Positions 26,470 to 36,151 of a stretch of 64,000 bases of DNA are shown in pieces. A program made the translations under genes and the position numbers. The notes under the pieces were generated by a model. It saw only the letters and a list, made by a program, of their open reading frames with translations, was not told the origin of the DNA and did not search any database. The stretch covers positions 248,001 to 312,000 of the forward strand of contig OZ244191.1 in assembly GCA_965216745.1 (NCBI GenBank), written 5' to 3'. Numbering within the stretch: position 1 is the stretch's first letter; the number at the start of each line of letters is the position of its first letter. Source of the stretch: G965216745 sp965216745. Its GTDB lineage: Bacteria > Pseudomonadota > Alphaproteobacteria > Rickettsiales > Anaplasmataceae.

Positions 26470-26773
26470 TAGCGTTATAATATATAGTTCAATTTTAATA
26501 TTGATGCTTGTTGGTCTTTATGTTGCTTGTAATAGTTTCACTGCAGTTAAAAAGCTTATGGGTCTTTCTATATTTCAATTGGCTATTATTTTATTTTATA
26601 TTTCTTTTGGCTTCATATATGACTCTTGTGTTCCTATCTTATCTGAAAATGCTAGGTTGTATACCAATCCATTGCCACAGGTGTTAATGTTGACTGCAAT
26701 TGTTGTGGGTGTTGCAACTCTTTCTGTAGGTTTGGCTCTGGCGATTAAAATAGATGAAAAAGAACGAAAGTGA
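26462..26773 (+). CDS. mnhC: Mrp antiporter subunit C
   Basis: 103 residues from the ATG at 26462, which overlaps the end of mnhB; an in-frame TTG at 26453 is the alternative. Three membrane segments and the NuoK-like signature are present: LMGLSIFQLAIILFYISFG, then PLPQVLMLTAIVVGVATLSVGLALAI. It is related to NuoK of complex I. It ends 53 bases before the convergent sdhB end. Other Mrp genes (A/D, E, F, G) are not adjacent. Confidence 0.93.
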   Translation: MISSVIIYSSILILMLVGLYVACNSFTAVKKLMGLSIFQLAIILFYISFGFIYDSCVPILSENARLYTNPLPQVLMLTAIVVGVATLSVGLALAIKIDEKERK

Positions 26774-26826
26774 AGCTTCAGACAATCATAATTTGCTAAG
26801 AAGGGAAAAATTAAATCTAATGGAAT

Positions 26827-27609
26827 TTATTCGCTTATAGACATACTTTTTATGGACGCAATAGCTTTTGCCGGGTTTAATCCTTTTGGGCATGCGTCTG
26901 TGCAGTTCATTATTGTATGGCATCTGTAGAGTTTAAACGCGTCTGACAAATCATCTAATCTCTGGCTTTTGGTGTCGTCTCTGCTGTCTTGTATCCATCT
27001 ATAGGATTGTAATAAAGTTGCTGGTCCTAGGTATTTATCCCCGTTCCACCAATAACTCGGGCAGCTTGTCGAACAACAGGCACACAATATGCATTCATAT
27101 AATCCATCTAGTTTTTTTCTATCTTCTTGAGACTGTAATCTTTCTTTTATAGGATTTTTTTCTTTGGTTCTCAGCCAAGGCTCCACAGATTTATATTGTT
27201 TATAAAAGGATGTCATGTCAGGCACTAAATCTTTTACCACTTCCATATGTGGCAATGGATAAATTGAAGCCGAATTTTGGCCCAAATCTTTTATCTTTTT
27301 TATGCAAGCAAGTGTGTTTTTGCCATTTATATTCATTGCGCAAGATCCGCAAATACCTTCCCGGCAAGATCTACGAAAAGTTAAAGTAGGATCTATCTCA
27401 TCTTTTATTTTTATTAAAGCATCCAAAACCATTGGTCCACATTTGTTTGTCTGTATGGTAAAAGTATCTAGCCTTGGATTTTCTTTGTTGTCTGGGTCAT
27501 ATCTATATATTTTAAATATCTTTGTTTTTTCTTCAGTGTCTGATTGAGGATTATGATTTATACCATTCTTATTTACTTGAGAATTTTTGGGTAGAGAGAA
27601 TTCGACCAT
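26827..27609 (-). CDS. sdhB: Succinate dehydrogenase iron-sulfur subunit
   Basis: 260 residues, normal for SdhB. It carries electrons from the flavoprotein SdhA to quinone in complex II. The [2Fe-2S] cysteines are in CREGICGSC with a further C in NTLACI. The [4Fe-4S] and [3Fe-4S] ligands are in CILCACCSTSCP and CHTIMNCTDACPKGLNP. sdhA, sdhC and sdhD are not next to it; upstream is a 228-base AT-rich gap without a gene. Confidence 0.97.
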   Translation of the reverse strand: MVEFSLPKNSQVNKNGINHNPQSDTEEKTKIFKIYRYDPDNKENPRLDTFTIQTNKCGPMVLDALIKIKDEIDPTLTFRRSCREGICGSCAMNINGKNTLACIKKIKDLGQNSASIYPLPHMEVVKDLVPDMTSFYKQYKSVEPWLRTKEKNPIKERLQSQEDRKKLDGLYECILCACCSTSCPSYWWNGDKYLGPATLLQSYRWIQDSRDDTKSQRLDDLSDAFKLYRCHTIMNCTDACPKGLNPAKAIASIKSMSISE

Positions 27610-27837
27610 ATCGTATACACATTTAACAAAATTTGATTGTGATTGTACATCTTTTTTACATCTAAAATCAATATAGAAGTCTATTGTTTATCACCTATAT
27701 ATATCTAAAATTAAGATTTGCATCTATTTTTTTATATTTTATTATGTTTCAATATTCTTCAATTTAGTGTTTATTTCATAGATAATAAAATTTCTCTCGA
27801 TTTTCTCTTGATGTGACGTCAATGTTTGTTTGTCTAT

Positions 27838-28716
27838 CTAAGTATGTAATTCTGTTGTATCCATACAGTTGATACAGCTTATATTAGGCCCTATTGGCGC
27901 AAAAAAAAATTCATAATTTTCCAGTTTTATATACCAAGAATGTAGAGCTATGCTATGTTTTGGGTAGTTATGTGGAATTGGATGTTTTGCTCCGTATTTC
28001 TTGTCTCCAAATATAGGGTGTCCGATTAATGAAAGATGTGCTCTTAACTGATGCTTCCTTCCTGTCAATGGAAATAGCTTTGCTAACGAAAGGTTGTGTT
28101 TGATAGAAGATTGTATTATTTCAAAATTTGTAATGGCTTCTTTGTCTCCTCCTCTAACCATTTTTTCTTCACCTGCAATACGTTGTTTTTCTATGTTTAT
28201 TTTTATTTGTCCTCTAGATTGAGATGGTATTCCACATAATATTGCAATGTAACATTTGTGAATTTTGCGATCTGCAAAATTAGAGCAAATCAATCTTGCT
28301 GCATTTTTGTTTTTTGCTAACAACAATGCTCCGCTTACATGTTTGTCTATTCTATGTGTGATAAGCAATGAGGGAGCCAAAGAATCAACGCTATCTAATA
28401 TTTTTGTTCCTCCTTGCGTTGGTAGACCACATGGTTTGTTGATTATAATGAAATTATTCTCGTTATATAGAACATTCAAAGAATCAAAGTTATTATGAGT
28501 TTTGTATCCTTGAGATATAGTTTCTATGTTGATTTTAAAAATTATTTTTTGGCCTTTGTGTAATCTTTTGGAAGCTTTTGCCGGCAGACCATCAACAAGA
28601 ACATTTTTCTTTCTTAGAGATTTTTCTATAAAAGACTGTTTTTTTGAATAAGGGCAAACCAATATACTCCTTAGATATCTATCTAGTCTTATGTCGTCAT
28701 CTTCAACTATGTACAT
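27838..28716 (-). CDS. rluC: RluA-family 23S rRNA pseudouridine synthase
   Basis: 292 residues: an N-terminal S4 RNA-binding domain (about 1-60, VEDDDIRLDRYLRS) and a pseudouridine synthase domain with the catalytic aspartate in HRIDKHVSGALLL near residue 122 and the later LTGRKHQLRAHLSLIGHPIFGD block. The RluC/RluD type with S4 modifies 23S rRNA; RluC is the likely member from the domain order, but the exact target positions cannot be read from the sequence. Confidence 0.9.
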   Translation of the reverse strand: MYIVEDDDIRLDRYLRSILVCPYSKKQSFIEKSLRKKNVLVDGLPAKASKRLHKGQKIIFKINIETISQGYKTHNNFDSLNVLYNENNFIIINKPCGLPTQGGTKILDSVDSLAPSLLITHRIDKHVSGALLLAKNKNAARLICSNFADRKIHKCYIAILCGIPSQSRGQIKINIEKQRIAGEEKMVRGGDKEAITNFEIIQSSIKHNLSLAKLFPLTGRKHQLRAHLSLIGHPIFGDKKYGAKHPIPHNYPKHSIALHSWYIKLENYEFFFAPIGPNISCINCMDTTELHT

Positions 28717-28848
28717 AAACTATTGTATAACTTGGCACTTTGTTGGTCAATGTTGAATATATGATAGTATTCATATCGATTATTTGAATTCTAGGATTGC
28801 AAGGTTGATATGATATGATAAAATTTTCAATTATGTCTCAGAATTGTT

Positions 28849-29433
28849 ATGAATAAGTTATCATTAGGAGTTTTGATTTCAGGTAGAGGTTCTAATTTAC
28901 ATGCCTTGATCAAAAAAAACAATTCAAAAATTTCTTGTGTTGTTGCTTCTAGGCTTTGTCCTGGTGTTGATATAGCAAAACAATACAATATACCTGTTTA
29001 TGTAGTCAAAAAAGACCTTTCTTTCGAAAAACAAATTCACAAACTCTTAGTTGAACATGATGTAGATATTGTTTGTCTTGCGGGTTTCATGCATTTGTTG
29101 AGCAAAAGTTTTATTGATCTGTGGCCGAATAAAATTATAAACATGCACCCATCTCTTCTTCCGTCTTTTAAAGGTCTGAGTCCTCATATACAAGCCTTAG
29201 ACTCGGGAGTTAAGGTGTCCGGCTGTACTGTACATTTCGTGGTTCCCCAGGTGGACTCTGGAGAGATTATTGTGCAAGGCGTTGTTCCAGTAAAAGATAA
29301 AGACACTTTAAACGAACTATCAGATCGCATATTACAGGTTGAGCATATATGTTATCCAAGAGCTATTGATATTTTATCTGGAAAAAACTATTCAAATTAT
29401 GTTGCGTGTTTTTTTGATTTTGATTTTCAATGA
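28849..29433 (+). CDS. purN: Phosphoribosylglycinamide formyltransferase
   Basis: 194 residues, normal for PurN, which formylates GAR with 10-formyltetrahydrofolate in purine synthesis. The catalytic set is visible: N and H in INMHPSLLPSFKG near residues 102-114 and the aspartate in VPQVDSGEII near 140. N-terminal LISGRGSNLHALI binds the phosphate. It is followed by murF after 13 bases, so the two are probably co-transcribed. Confidence 0.96.
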   Translation: MNKLSLGVLISGRGSNLHALIKKNNSKISCVVASRLCPGVDIAKQYNIPVYVVKKDLSFEKQIHKLLVEHDVDIVCLAGFMHLLSKSFIDLWPNKIINMHPSLLPSFKGLSPHIQALDSGVKVSGCTVHFVVPQVDSGEIIVQGVVPVKDKDTLNELSDRILQVEHICYPRAIDILSGKNYSNYVACFFDFDFQ

Positions 29434-29446
29434 AAAATAGGTTTTT

Positions 29447-30775
29447 ATGCATAATAAGATCAAGTTGATTTGCAAATGGTATAAATCTTTATCACCAATA
29501 GGTTTGTCAGTAGACACTCGCAGTCTCAGAAAAGGAGAAGTTTTTGCTGCATTTGATGGTTCTTCGGTAGATGGGCATGATTTTATAGAGCAGGCCATAG
29601 AGAAAGGTGCAGTGGGTGTGATTGGCACAAAAGATATACCTAATACATCAGTACCATATCTACGAGTTGTAGATATGGTTGATGCTATTAGATATATATC
29701 TGAAGATCACAGAAATAGTATGAAATCAACAATCATAGGAATTACTGGCAGTGTGGGGAAAACTACCACTAAAGAGTTGGTTGCTAATATGTTACGTATT
29801 AGTACTAAAACATATGCCAGTCCAGGAAATTATAATAGCCATATAGGAATGCCTATAAGTATTACTAAAGCCTCGAAAGATTCAGATTATGTTGTTTTAG
29901 AAATGGGAATAGATGCTCCTGGAGAGATGTCTTATTTGTCCAATTTAGCCATGCCGGATATTGCGGTGATTACAAAGATAGCTCCTGCACATTTGGAATT
30001 CTTTGGTTCACTACGTGAGATAGCTATCGCAAAAGCGGAAATATTTGAAGGATTGAAGAAAAATGGTGTTGCGGTCTTGAACCGTGATGACGAGTATTAT
30101 GATTTAATGCGCGCTCATGCTTCTAAGTTTACTGATAATATTATAACATTTGGTTGCAATGATGTATCAGATGTACAATTGAAAAAAATCGATAACGGAA
30201 TTGCGTTTGTTCGTTGCTTTAATAGAGATCTTAGTTATAAATGCAAATACAAGCACCTAGCTATTAATAGTTTAATACCTCTTGGGATATTGCACCGTTT
30301 GGGATTAGATATTGATTTGTCAATAATTGAAGAAATGCAGATGTGTGACGGAAGATGTAAAACAAAAGAAATCAATCTATTAGGTTTAGGTAGAATTAAG
30401 ATTATAGATAGTGCATATAACGCCAATCCAAGTTCAATGCGAGCAGATTTTGATGCATTATGTTTAGAATCTAAAAGTAGAAGAAAAGTGGGAATATTAG
30501 GAGATATGTTAGAGTTGGGCGATCAAGCGCGTTTTTATCATGAAAAATGCGCCGAATATTGCAACAGATTAGATGTTCTGATCACTGTGGGAAGATATAT
30601 GCAGTTTTTGCATAAAAAACTAGTAGGAGTTGTAAATTATACGGTACATTACAATACAGCAGATGAGGTTGTTGCAGAAATATCATCTCATCTCAGAGAT
30701 GGAGATGTATTGTTGGTAAAAGCATCTAACGCAATGAAGCTAAATAAGATCACAGATTTTCTGCTGAATTCCTGA
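29447..30775 (+). CDS. murF: UDP-MurNAc-tripeptide-D-Ala-D-Ala ligase
   Basis: 442 residues, normal length. MurF adds D-Ala-D-Ala to the UDP-MurNAc-tripeptide in the cytoplasm. The ATP-binding loop is ITGSVGKTTTKE near residue 99; the middle-domain EMGIDAPGEMSYL and ITKIAPAHLEFFGS follow, and the C-terminal domain has IDSAYNANPSSM and LGDMLELG. With dapF and ftsW it shows that peptidoglycan-type precursors are still made. Confidence 0.97.
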   Translation: MHNKIKLICKWYKSLSPIGLSVDTRSLRKGEVFAAFDGSSVDGHDFIEQAIEKGAVGVIGTKDIPNTSVPYLRVVDMVDAIRYISEDHRNSMKSTIIGITGSVGKTTTKELVANMLRISTKTYASPGNYNSHIGMPISITKASKDSDYVVLEMGIDAPGEMSYLSNLAMPDIAVITKIAPAHLEFFGSLREIAIAKAEIFEGLKKNGVAVLNRDDEYYDLMRAHASKFTDNIITFGCNDVSDVQLKKIDNGIAFVRCFNRDLSYKCKYKHLAINSLIPLGILHRLGLDIDLSIIEEMQMCDGRCKTKEINLLGLGRIKIIDSAYNANPSSMRADFDALCLESKSRRKVGILGDMLELGDQARFYHEKCAEYCNRLDVLITVGRYMQFLHKKLVGVVNYTVHYNTADEVVAEISSHLRDGDVLLVKASNAMKLNKITDFLLNS

Positions 30776-30915
30776 CCAAGTACATATTATTCATTATGAA
30801 ACTGATACTTAATTGCTATTACGTTTTTCATTCGCTTGTTTTTTGAGTCAATATACATACTTATCTTTTCAAAGAGATTATTGATATTATTTCCACATGA
30901 TAGTAAGCTTAAATT

Positions 30916-32295
30916 GTGTTTTTAGATGATATATCTTTTATTGGAGTGATTGTAGATTTTTTATCTAACATATTATCCCTCAAGATTTTTGAAATTCCAA
31001 TTGTTGTTCTTTGGGTCTTATCGGGCTGGTTATTTTGTACAATTGCTTTTAAATTTATAAATATAAGACTTTTTCTTGATGCTGTAAAAATAATCACAAA
31101 TACAGATTCTTCTAAAAAGAAATCTGGAGGCTATATAAATCACTTTCAAGCTTTTACTACAGCAATTGCCGGAACTGTTGGTATTGGTACTATATCTGGT
31201 GTTGCTATAGCAATTTCAATCGGTGGCCCAGGAGCTGTCGCTTGGATGTTCGTTGCTGGTTTTATTTGCATGTCTTGTAAATTTGCTGAAGTGGTTCTTA
31301 GTGTGTGCTATAGAGAAAATAGTGATGGCATAATGATTAGTGGACCTTTTCAATATATGAGAAAAGGATTGAAGGAAAAGGGGTATCCTACAATAGGTAA
31401 ATATATTTCTGTTATTTATTCCATTTTAATGATCATTGCTCTAAGTTCTGGTATCGCATTTCAAACCAATCAATCTGTTGTTTTAGCGCAAGGTTATTCT
31501 TCTTTTATAGATGAAAATTTATGGATAGTGGGAACTTTGTTTACTATTGCAGTTGCTTTGATAATTGTGGGGGGATTGAAAAGAATAGCTTCTTTTGTAT
31601 CTAAAGTTGTACCATTGATGGTGATTGTTCATGTTTTGTCGTGTGTTATAATAATTACAATTAATTCCGACAAACTTATTTATACCTTAAATATGATTTT
31701 TGGTAGTATGTTTTCACTTGATGCAGCTTTTGGGGGCAGTATTATGAGCGCTATGATAATAGGGGTTCGTAGAGCTATTTTTGCCAGTGAGGCTGGAATA
31801 GGAACTGCTGCAATCGCTCATTCAGCAACTCAAGACTCGAGTCCAGTGAGATCGGGTCTTTCTGCAATGCTGGCTCCCTGTATAGATACTATGCTTGTTT
31901 GTGTTTTAACAGGTGTATCGATCTTAATAATCACTGAAGGGGAGTTGCAAAGTGATGGTATAATAGGAGTAAGAATAGCATTTTCTACTGTTAGCCCTAT
32001 TTTTAGTTGGTGTGTATCGGTTGTTACTCCTTTGTTTGGTTTTTCAACTATAATTGCATATTCTTATTATTGCGAGCTGAGTTGGAGTTATTTATTAAAA
32101 AGCAAAATAATTTTAATGCGATTTATCACTTTGCTAGTAGTTTTTTGTTCTTCAATTGCCTCTGATGTGTTGTCTATAGCCGCAATGAGTGACATAATGT
32201 TTATGTGTCTTACCATACCAAATATGTTAGTAATTTATGTTTTATATGATAAAGTAAACTATCACATAAAGCTCTATGAGTATTCCCGTAATTGA
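30916..32295 (+). CDS. Sodium:alanine symporter (AGCS family)
   Basis: 459 residues with about eleven membrane segments, from a GTG start. The AGCS signature is clear: FQAFTTAIAGTVGIGTISGVA around residues 77-97 and GGPGAVAWMFVAGF. A second conserved block is RRAIFASEAGIGTAAIAHS near 290. It imports alanine or glycine with Na+ from the host cytoplasm. It ends 15 bases before dapF. A functional Mrp antiporter elsewhere could maintain the sodium gradient it needs. Confidence 0.93.
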   Translation: MFLDDISFIGVIVDFLSNILSLKIFEIPIVVLWVLSGWLFCTIAFKFINIRLFLDAVKIITNTDSSKKKSGGYINHFQAFTTAIAGTVGIGTISGVAIAISIGGPGAVAWMFVAGFICMSCKFAEVVLSVCYRENSDGIMISGPFQYMRKGLKEKGYPTIGKYISVIYSILMIIALSSGIAFQTNQSVVLAQGYSSFIDENLWIVGTLFTIAVALIIVGGLKRIASFVSKVVPLMVIVHVLSCVIIITINSDKLIYTLNMIFGSMFSLDAAFGGSIMSAMIIGVRRAIFASEAGIGTAAIAHSATQDSSPVRSGLSAMLAPCIDTMLVCVLTGVSILIITEGELQSDGIIGVRIAFSTVSPIFSWCVSVVTPLFGFSTIIAYSYYCELSWSYLLKSKIILMRFITLLVVFCSSIASDVLSIAAMSDIMFMCLTIPNMLVIYVLYDKVNYHIKLYEYSRN

Positions 32296-32310
32296 CAATT
32301 AGTCTTTGCT

Positions 32311-33141
32311 ATGAATTTTGTAAAAATGAATGTTCAAGGTAATGACTTTGTTGTAATAGACAATACTTCTTTAAATCTTAAACACGATTCATTGAAGGCA
32401 AAAAAACTTTCTGATAGAAGATTTGGCATTGGATGTGATCAGCTTGTACTTATAGATTATATAACAGAAGGAAATGCTGTTTGTTCAATATACAATTCAG
32501 ATGGATCATTTGTGTCTATGTGTGCTAATGGAATAGGATGTGTTGCAAAATTGTTGCTTGTTGATAACCTTTCAGATATCTTTATAAATGTTTCTGGCAA
32601 TAAAAATAAATCAAAATGCATCAAAAGAAACAATAAAATCATGGTGAACATAGGAAATCCTTCTTTTGTGTTTGATAATGAGATACATATTAAGGTTAGA
32701 CAAATACTCCTTCAAAAGGATATAATGCAATATCTAGAAGATGATATTTTGCCTTCAGTGATTTGTGTTGGAAATAATCATATTATTATTTGGATGAAGG
32801 AAATTGAGTATATCAATCTTAGTGTTTTGGCTGAAAGATTTAAAAATGTACTAGGGGACGTATTTAATATTCACATTGGTAAAATCATAGATTCTTTTTC
32901 AATAAAGCTTTTATCTTACGAAAGAGGTGTTGGTGAAACCTTGTCTTGCGGCAGTGGGGCTTATGCGGCCGTAGAGTGCTTGCGTGCATTCAACTTCAAT
33001 GTTGCAGATAAAGTAAAAGTTTTTTCAGGATTAGAAAGTTTTGTTTTTATAGAGATGTACAATCAGGAATCATTCCTAGTTATTTGCCCTAATGTAAATT
33101 TTACTGGCCAATTTCCTTTGAATTTTTCAAACATTAAATAG
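32311..33141 (+). CDS. dapF: Diaminopimelate epimerase
   Basis: 276 residues, normal length. DapF interconverts LL- and meso-diaminopimelate for peptidoglycan. Both active-site cysteines are kept: MCANGIGCVAK near residue 74 (the usual GNGxRC, here with ANGIGC) and LSCGSGAYA near 212. N-terminal KMNVQGNDFVVID and the RFGIGCDQLVLID block are also present. The middle of the protein is more divergent than usual, including the weaker first motif, but no key residue is missing. Confidence 0.94.
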   Translation: MNFVKMNVQGNDFVVIDNTSLNLKHDSLKAKKLSDRRFGIGCDQLVLIDYITEGNAVCSIYNSDGSFVSMCANGIGCVAKLLLVDNLSDIFINVSGNKNKSKCIKRNNKIMVNIGNPSFVFDNEIHIKVRQILLQKDIMQYLEDDILPSVICVGNNHIIIWMKEIEYINLSVLAERFKNVLGDVFNIHIGKIIDSFSIKLLSYERGVGETLSCGSGAYAAVECLRAFNFNVADKVKVFSGLESFVFIEMYNQESFLVICPNVNFTGQFPLNFSNIK

Positions 33142-33148
33142 TCCTATT

Positions 33149-33778
33149 TCATGTTGATTTGGTATTATAAAAATCACAGTATTCTTTTATTTTGCATTGA
33201 TCGCATAATGGTTTCTGAGATTTGCATATATATCTTCCATGCAATACCAACCAATGATGGATTTTTTTCAGCCACTTCTTAGGTGTAGATTCCATCAATT
33301 GTTTTTCCGTCTGCAATGTTGTTTTGGAATGCGTTAGTCCTATTCTATTTGATACTCTGAAAACATGAGTGTCAACTCCTATAGATGGAATGCCAAAAGC
33401 TGAATTCAACACAACATTAGCAGATTTCCTCCCAACTCCTGGTAAAGACATTAGTTTTTCAAGAGTGTTAGGCACTTCTCCATTGAAGTCTTGTATAAGT
33501 TTTTTTGTTAACTCAATGATGTGTTTGGCTTTGGTATTGAATAATCCGATGATTTTTATATATTTTTTCAACCCATCTTCTCCAAGATTGATCATATGTG
33601 CTGGCAAACTTACTTTTTTAAACAGTGAGTTTGTAGCTTTATTGACAACCTTATCTGTGGTTCTAGCAGAAAGCACAACAGCAACAAGAAGAGTATAGGT
33701 GTTTAGGTAGTTAAGCTCAATTTTAGGATCTGGATTATATGATTCAAAAACATTAAATATTTGTTCTTTTGGATGCAT
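33149..33778 (-). CDS. nth: Endonuclease III
   Basis: 209 residues, normal length. Nth is a base-excision repair glycosylase/AP lyase for oxidised pyrimidines. The helix-hairpin-helix LPGVGRKSANVV contains the catalytic lysine, GVDTHVFRVSNRIGL the catalytic aspartate, and the C-terminal cysteines have the C-x6-C-x2-C-x5-C spacing of the [4Fe-4S] cluster. It converges on dapF with seven bases between the stop codons and follows a bactofilin gene by 11 bases. Confidence 0.97.
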   Translation of the reverse strand: MHPKEQIFNVFESYNPDPKIELNYLNTYTLLVAVVLSARTTDKVVNKATNSLFKKVSLPAHMINLGEDGLKKYIKIIGLFNTKAKHIIELTKKLIQDFNGEVPNTLEKLMSLPGVGRKSANVVLNSAFGIPSIGVDTHVFRVSNRIGLTHSKTTLQTEKQLMESTPKKWLKKIHHWLVLHGRYICKSQKPLCDQCKIKEYCDFYNTKST

Positions 33779-33789
33779 TATATATTATT

Positions 33790-34236
33790 CTAAATACGAA
33801 CCATATTACCCATTATATTACTTCCCCTTTCTACTTCTATGTCTTGATAAATTATTTCTCCATCTATTAATGCGCCTTTGCGTATGGTTAACAATCCAGA
33901 CACTTTCAATCTTCCTTTAAAAGTCCCTTGTATGTCAGCGTTTAAAGTTTCTACGCTCCCAGTTAACAAACCTTCGAGTGATATATGCAAATAGGAGACA
34001 TCCTCCATGTCTACTTGGGCCTCTCCCACAACTAAAACATGATGAGCAGACTTTACTAAACCTTTGAGAAATAATCCCTTGCCTATTACCAGCTGTGAAT
34101 CCTTCAGTATATTATTGTTATATTTACTATTATAAATTGCATTCACATTCCCAACAGCGTCATTAAATGAATCAGCATTTACTACATTTGTATTGTTGGG
34201 AAAAAGCTTCGCTGGTTTATATTGAGTCTCAAACAT
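33790..34236 (-). CDS. Bactofilin (CcmA family) cytoskeletal protein
   Basis: 148 residues. Residues 45-140 show the repeating short hydrophobic strands with glycine turns of a bactofilin beta helix (for example LVIGKGLFLKGLV, GSVETLNADIQGTFKGRLKV, LTIRKGALIDGEIIYQDIEV). Bactofilins polymerise at the inner membrane and organise cell-wall or surface structures. It lies directly upstream of nth on the same strand. A 258-base gap with no gene separates it from the next gene upstream. Confidence 0.9.
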   Translation of the reverse strand: MFETQYKPAKLFPNNTNVVNADSFNDAVGNVNAIYNSKYNNNILKDSQLVIGKGLFLKGLVKSAHHVLVVGEAQVDMEDVSYLHISLEGLLTGSVETLNADIQGTFKGRLKVSGLLTIRKGALIDGEIIYQDIEVERGSNIMGNMVRI

Positions 34237-34494
34237 ATTCTTATATTAATAAAAGTTATATTTTATTCTTTGTTGATAAAAGAAGTCAATCCTTTTTGTA
34301 AATATAGCTAATAATGCTTAGTGATGTAACAAGAGATTGTAATAAATATTAATATGAAAAATTAATTTTATTTTTTTTGCTGAAGCTCAAGTTGTTCTTA
34401 TTTCATACAAAGCTAGATGAGATTTTATCATATATTTGATTATGGTTTATCGTATAAATAATTTGATGCCATATTTATCACCAAAGTAAAATTT

Positions 34495-35841
34495 TTATTT
34501 AACCTCTGTACCTTTCTGAGTATTGTTTGGAGGAACTGATGGTTGCTTTGAGGCGTGAGGATCGATAGTCTCTTCAATGCTTGTGAATCCCCTTGCATAA
34601 TCCATGCTTCGATCCATTTCTGGTGATGAAATCTCATCATCATATGGCTTGCGCTCTTCTATAAAGGTTTTGTCTTGCTGCATGTCTGGGTTTATGTTTG
34701 GATCATATTCTGTGTCTTTTACTTCGCTATTCTCACCAGCAAAGCAAGCAATGGTGTTACCTTTTTTTGAAGTTTCTCCATACACTGAAGAAAAAGGTGA
34801 AAATGGTGTTCTTTTGATCAGAAGCCAAAGTGGAAGTAATATGGCAACTGGAGGAACAAATCCAACCCACCACACTGGGAAAACATAAGAAGCAAACACT
34901 GTAGCACCCCAGAGTGTTGAAATAGATTTTATTGGAGGTAATGTATCGAGTGCTACTTGTGAGTCACTTGGTTTTTTTTCATCTTTCTTCCCAAACGAAC
35001 TGGTTATTTTTTTTAGCAAATTTTTGGCAGCTTTTGTTATACCTTTTTCTAAAAATGTTTGAATAATGTTTGCAATTCCAGGGGAAAAGAGCCTAATACT
35101 TTTGATGATAATGTTGGTGGGATTAATATTATCCTCATCAGACTTTTTTGAGGATGCGATCGCTTGTTGAAGATGTTGCTTCTTATGCATTTCCAATGTC
35201 TCAATGACTTCTTGTACTTCATTTGTAACATTGAAGCCATTTTTTTGTGCTGTTTTATATATTTTATTTGTCATTCCTTTTTCATTCTCTAGATAAAAAT
35301 ATAATTTCTCGAGTTGCACTATTTTATGTTCATTTTGGCTATTAATTATTGTTTGAATTTTTGGGTCTTCTTGAATGTTAGCTTCGCAAAACTTTGTGTA
35401 TATTTTTAGCATTTGAGAAATGTAGGTTTGTGCACATTCTTCTTGTGTATTTAATATGTTGTTCAAAATTTCGATTGATTCAGCAATTTGTTGGCTGCAG
35501 TTTTGGTAGCCTGAATTTTGACATTTCTCCAAACAAATAAGAGCGTTTCTTGGAGAGTATTGTTGCAAATCATCAGGAATATCTCTTAGGTCAAGATAAT
35601 TTTCGGACAACTTCTTCAAGAGTGATATGCCTGAGTCTACTTTCAATTTTTCATCTTCAGTTTCGCTCTTTAGCGTATATATACATTCTCGCATATCAGT
35701 TGATGCTTTCGAAAGTAGTTTAGCTTTGCTTAGGCTTTTGTCTACTGTTTCTTGTGTAAATTCTTCTGCTTCCAAAGAAGTATATGTGCTTTGATCTTGA
35801 TGTTTTGAATTATTGGTTTCGGGGTCAATTTGAATGCTCAT
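34495..35841 (-). CDS. Membrane protein with helical N-terminal domain and disordered tail
   Basis: 448 residues, not recognised. Residues 1-250 are Glu/Lys/Gln-rich and probably helical with coiled-coil stretches. A hydrophobic hairpin-like region lies at about 303-337 (VFASYVFPVWWVGFVP, PVAILLPLWLLI), followed by about 100 polar, Asp/Pro-rich residues. Both termini would lie on one side of the membrane if the hairpin model holds. Composition resembles the coiled-coil proteins of the 39.7-55.8 kb island. Divergent from sodB, with 310 bases of AT-rich intergenic DNA between them. Confidence 0.6.
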   Translation of the reverse strand: MSIQIDPETNNSKHQDQSTYTSLEAEEFTQETVDKSLSKAKLLSKASTDMRECIYTLKSETEDEKLKVDSGISLLKKLSENYLDLRDIPDDLQQYSPRNALICLEKCQNSGYQNCSQQIAESIEILNNILNTQEECAQTYISQMLKIYTKFCEANIQEDPKIQTIINSQNEHKIVQLEKLYFYLENEKGMTNKIYKTAQKNGFNVTNEVQEVIETLEMHKKQHLQQAIASSKKSDEDNINPTNIIIKSIRLFSPGIANIIQTFLEKGITKAAKNLLKKITSSFGKKDEKKPSDSQVALDTLPPIKSISTLWGATVFASYVFPVWWVGFVPPVAILLPLWLLIKRTPFSPFSSVYGETSKKGNTIACFAGENSEVKDTEYDPNINPDMQQDKTFIEERKPYDDEISSPEMDRSMDYARGFTSIEETIDPHASKQPSVPPNNTQKGTEVK

Positions 35842-36151
35842 TTTAGCCTTTTGTTAACGCATACTAATTGAGCAAATTATACTATACCTTGGTTAACATA
35901 CAATAAAAACAAATTATCTGTTTAGTAAATTATATTACTATCTACATAAATTATAGTGTTTTTTAAAAACTAAGGAGAATTTTTCAATAGCATGATTGTT
36001 TGAATCTTTTTTGGGATATCACTTTAAATGATTTACTTTTGCCAAGGTTGTGTCAATCAAACAAAGGATTGGGATATCTTCAAATAAAAGATTGCGATAT
36101 TTATCTAAAAGCCACATAATGTGTTTTGAATATTATTTTGGGTTGTCTGCT
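35842..36151. other. AT-rich intergenic region upstream of sodB
   Basis: 310 bases between divergent genes. The sodB reading frame is open for 34 codons upstream of the preferred ATG but reads unlike the superoxide dismutase family. The region probably holds divergent promoters, but I see no clear -35/-10 pair and no RNA gene. Confidence 0.4.
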
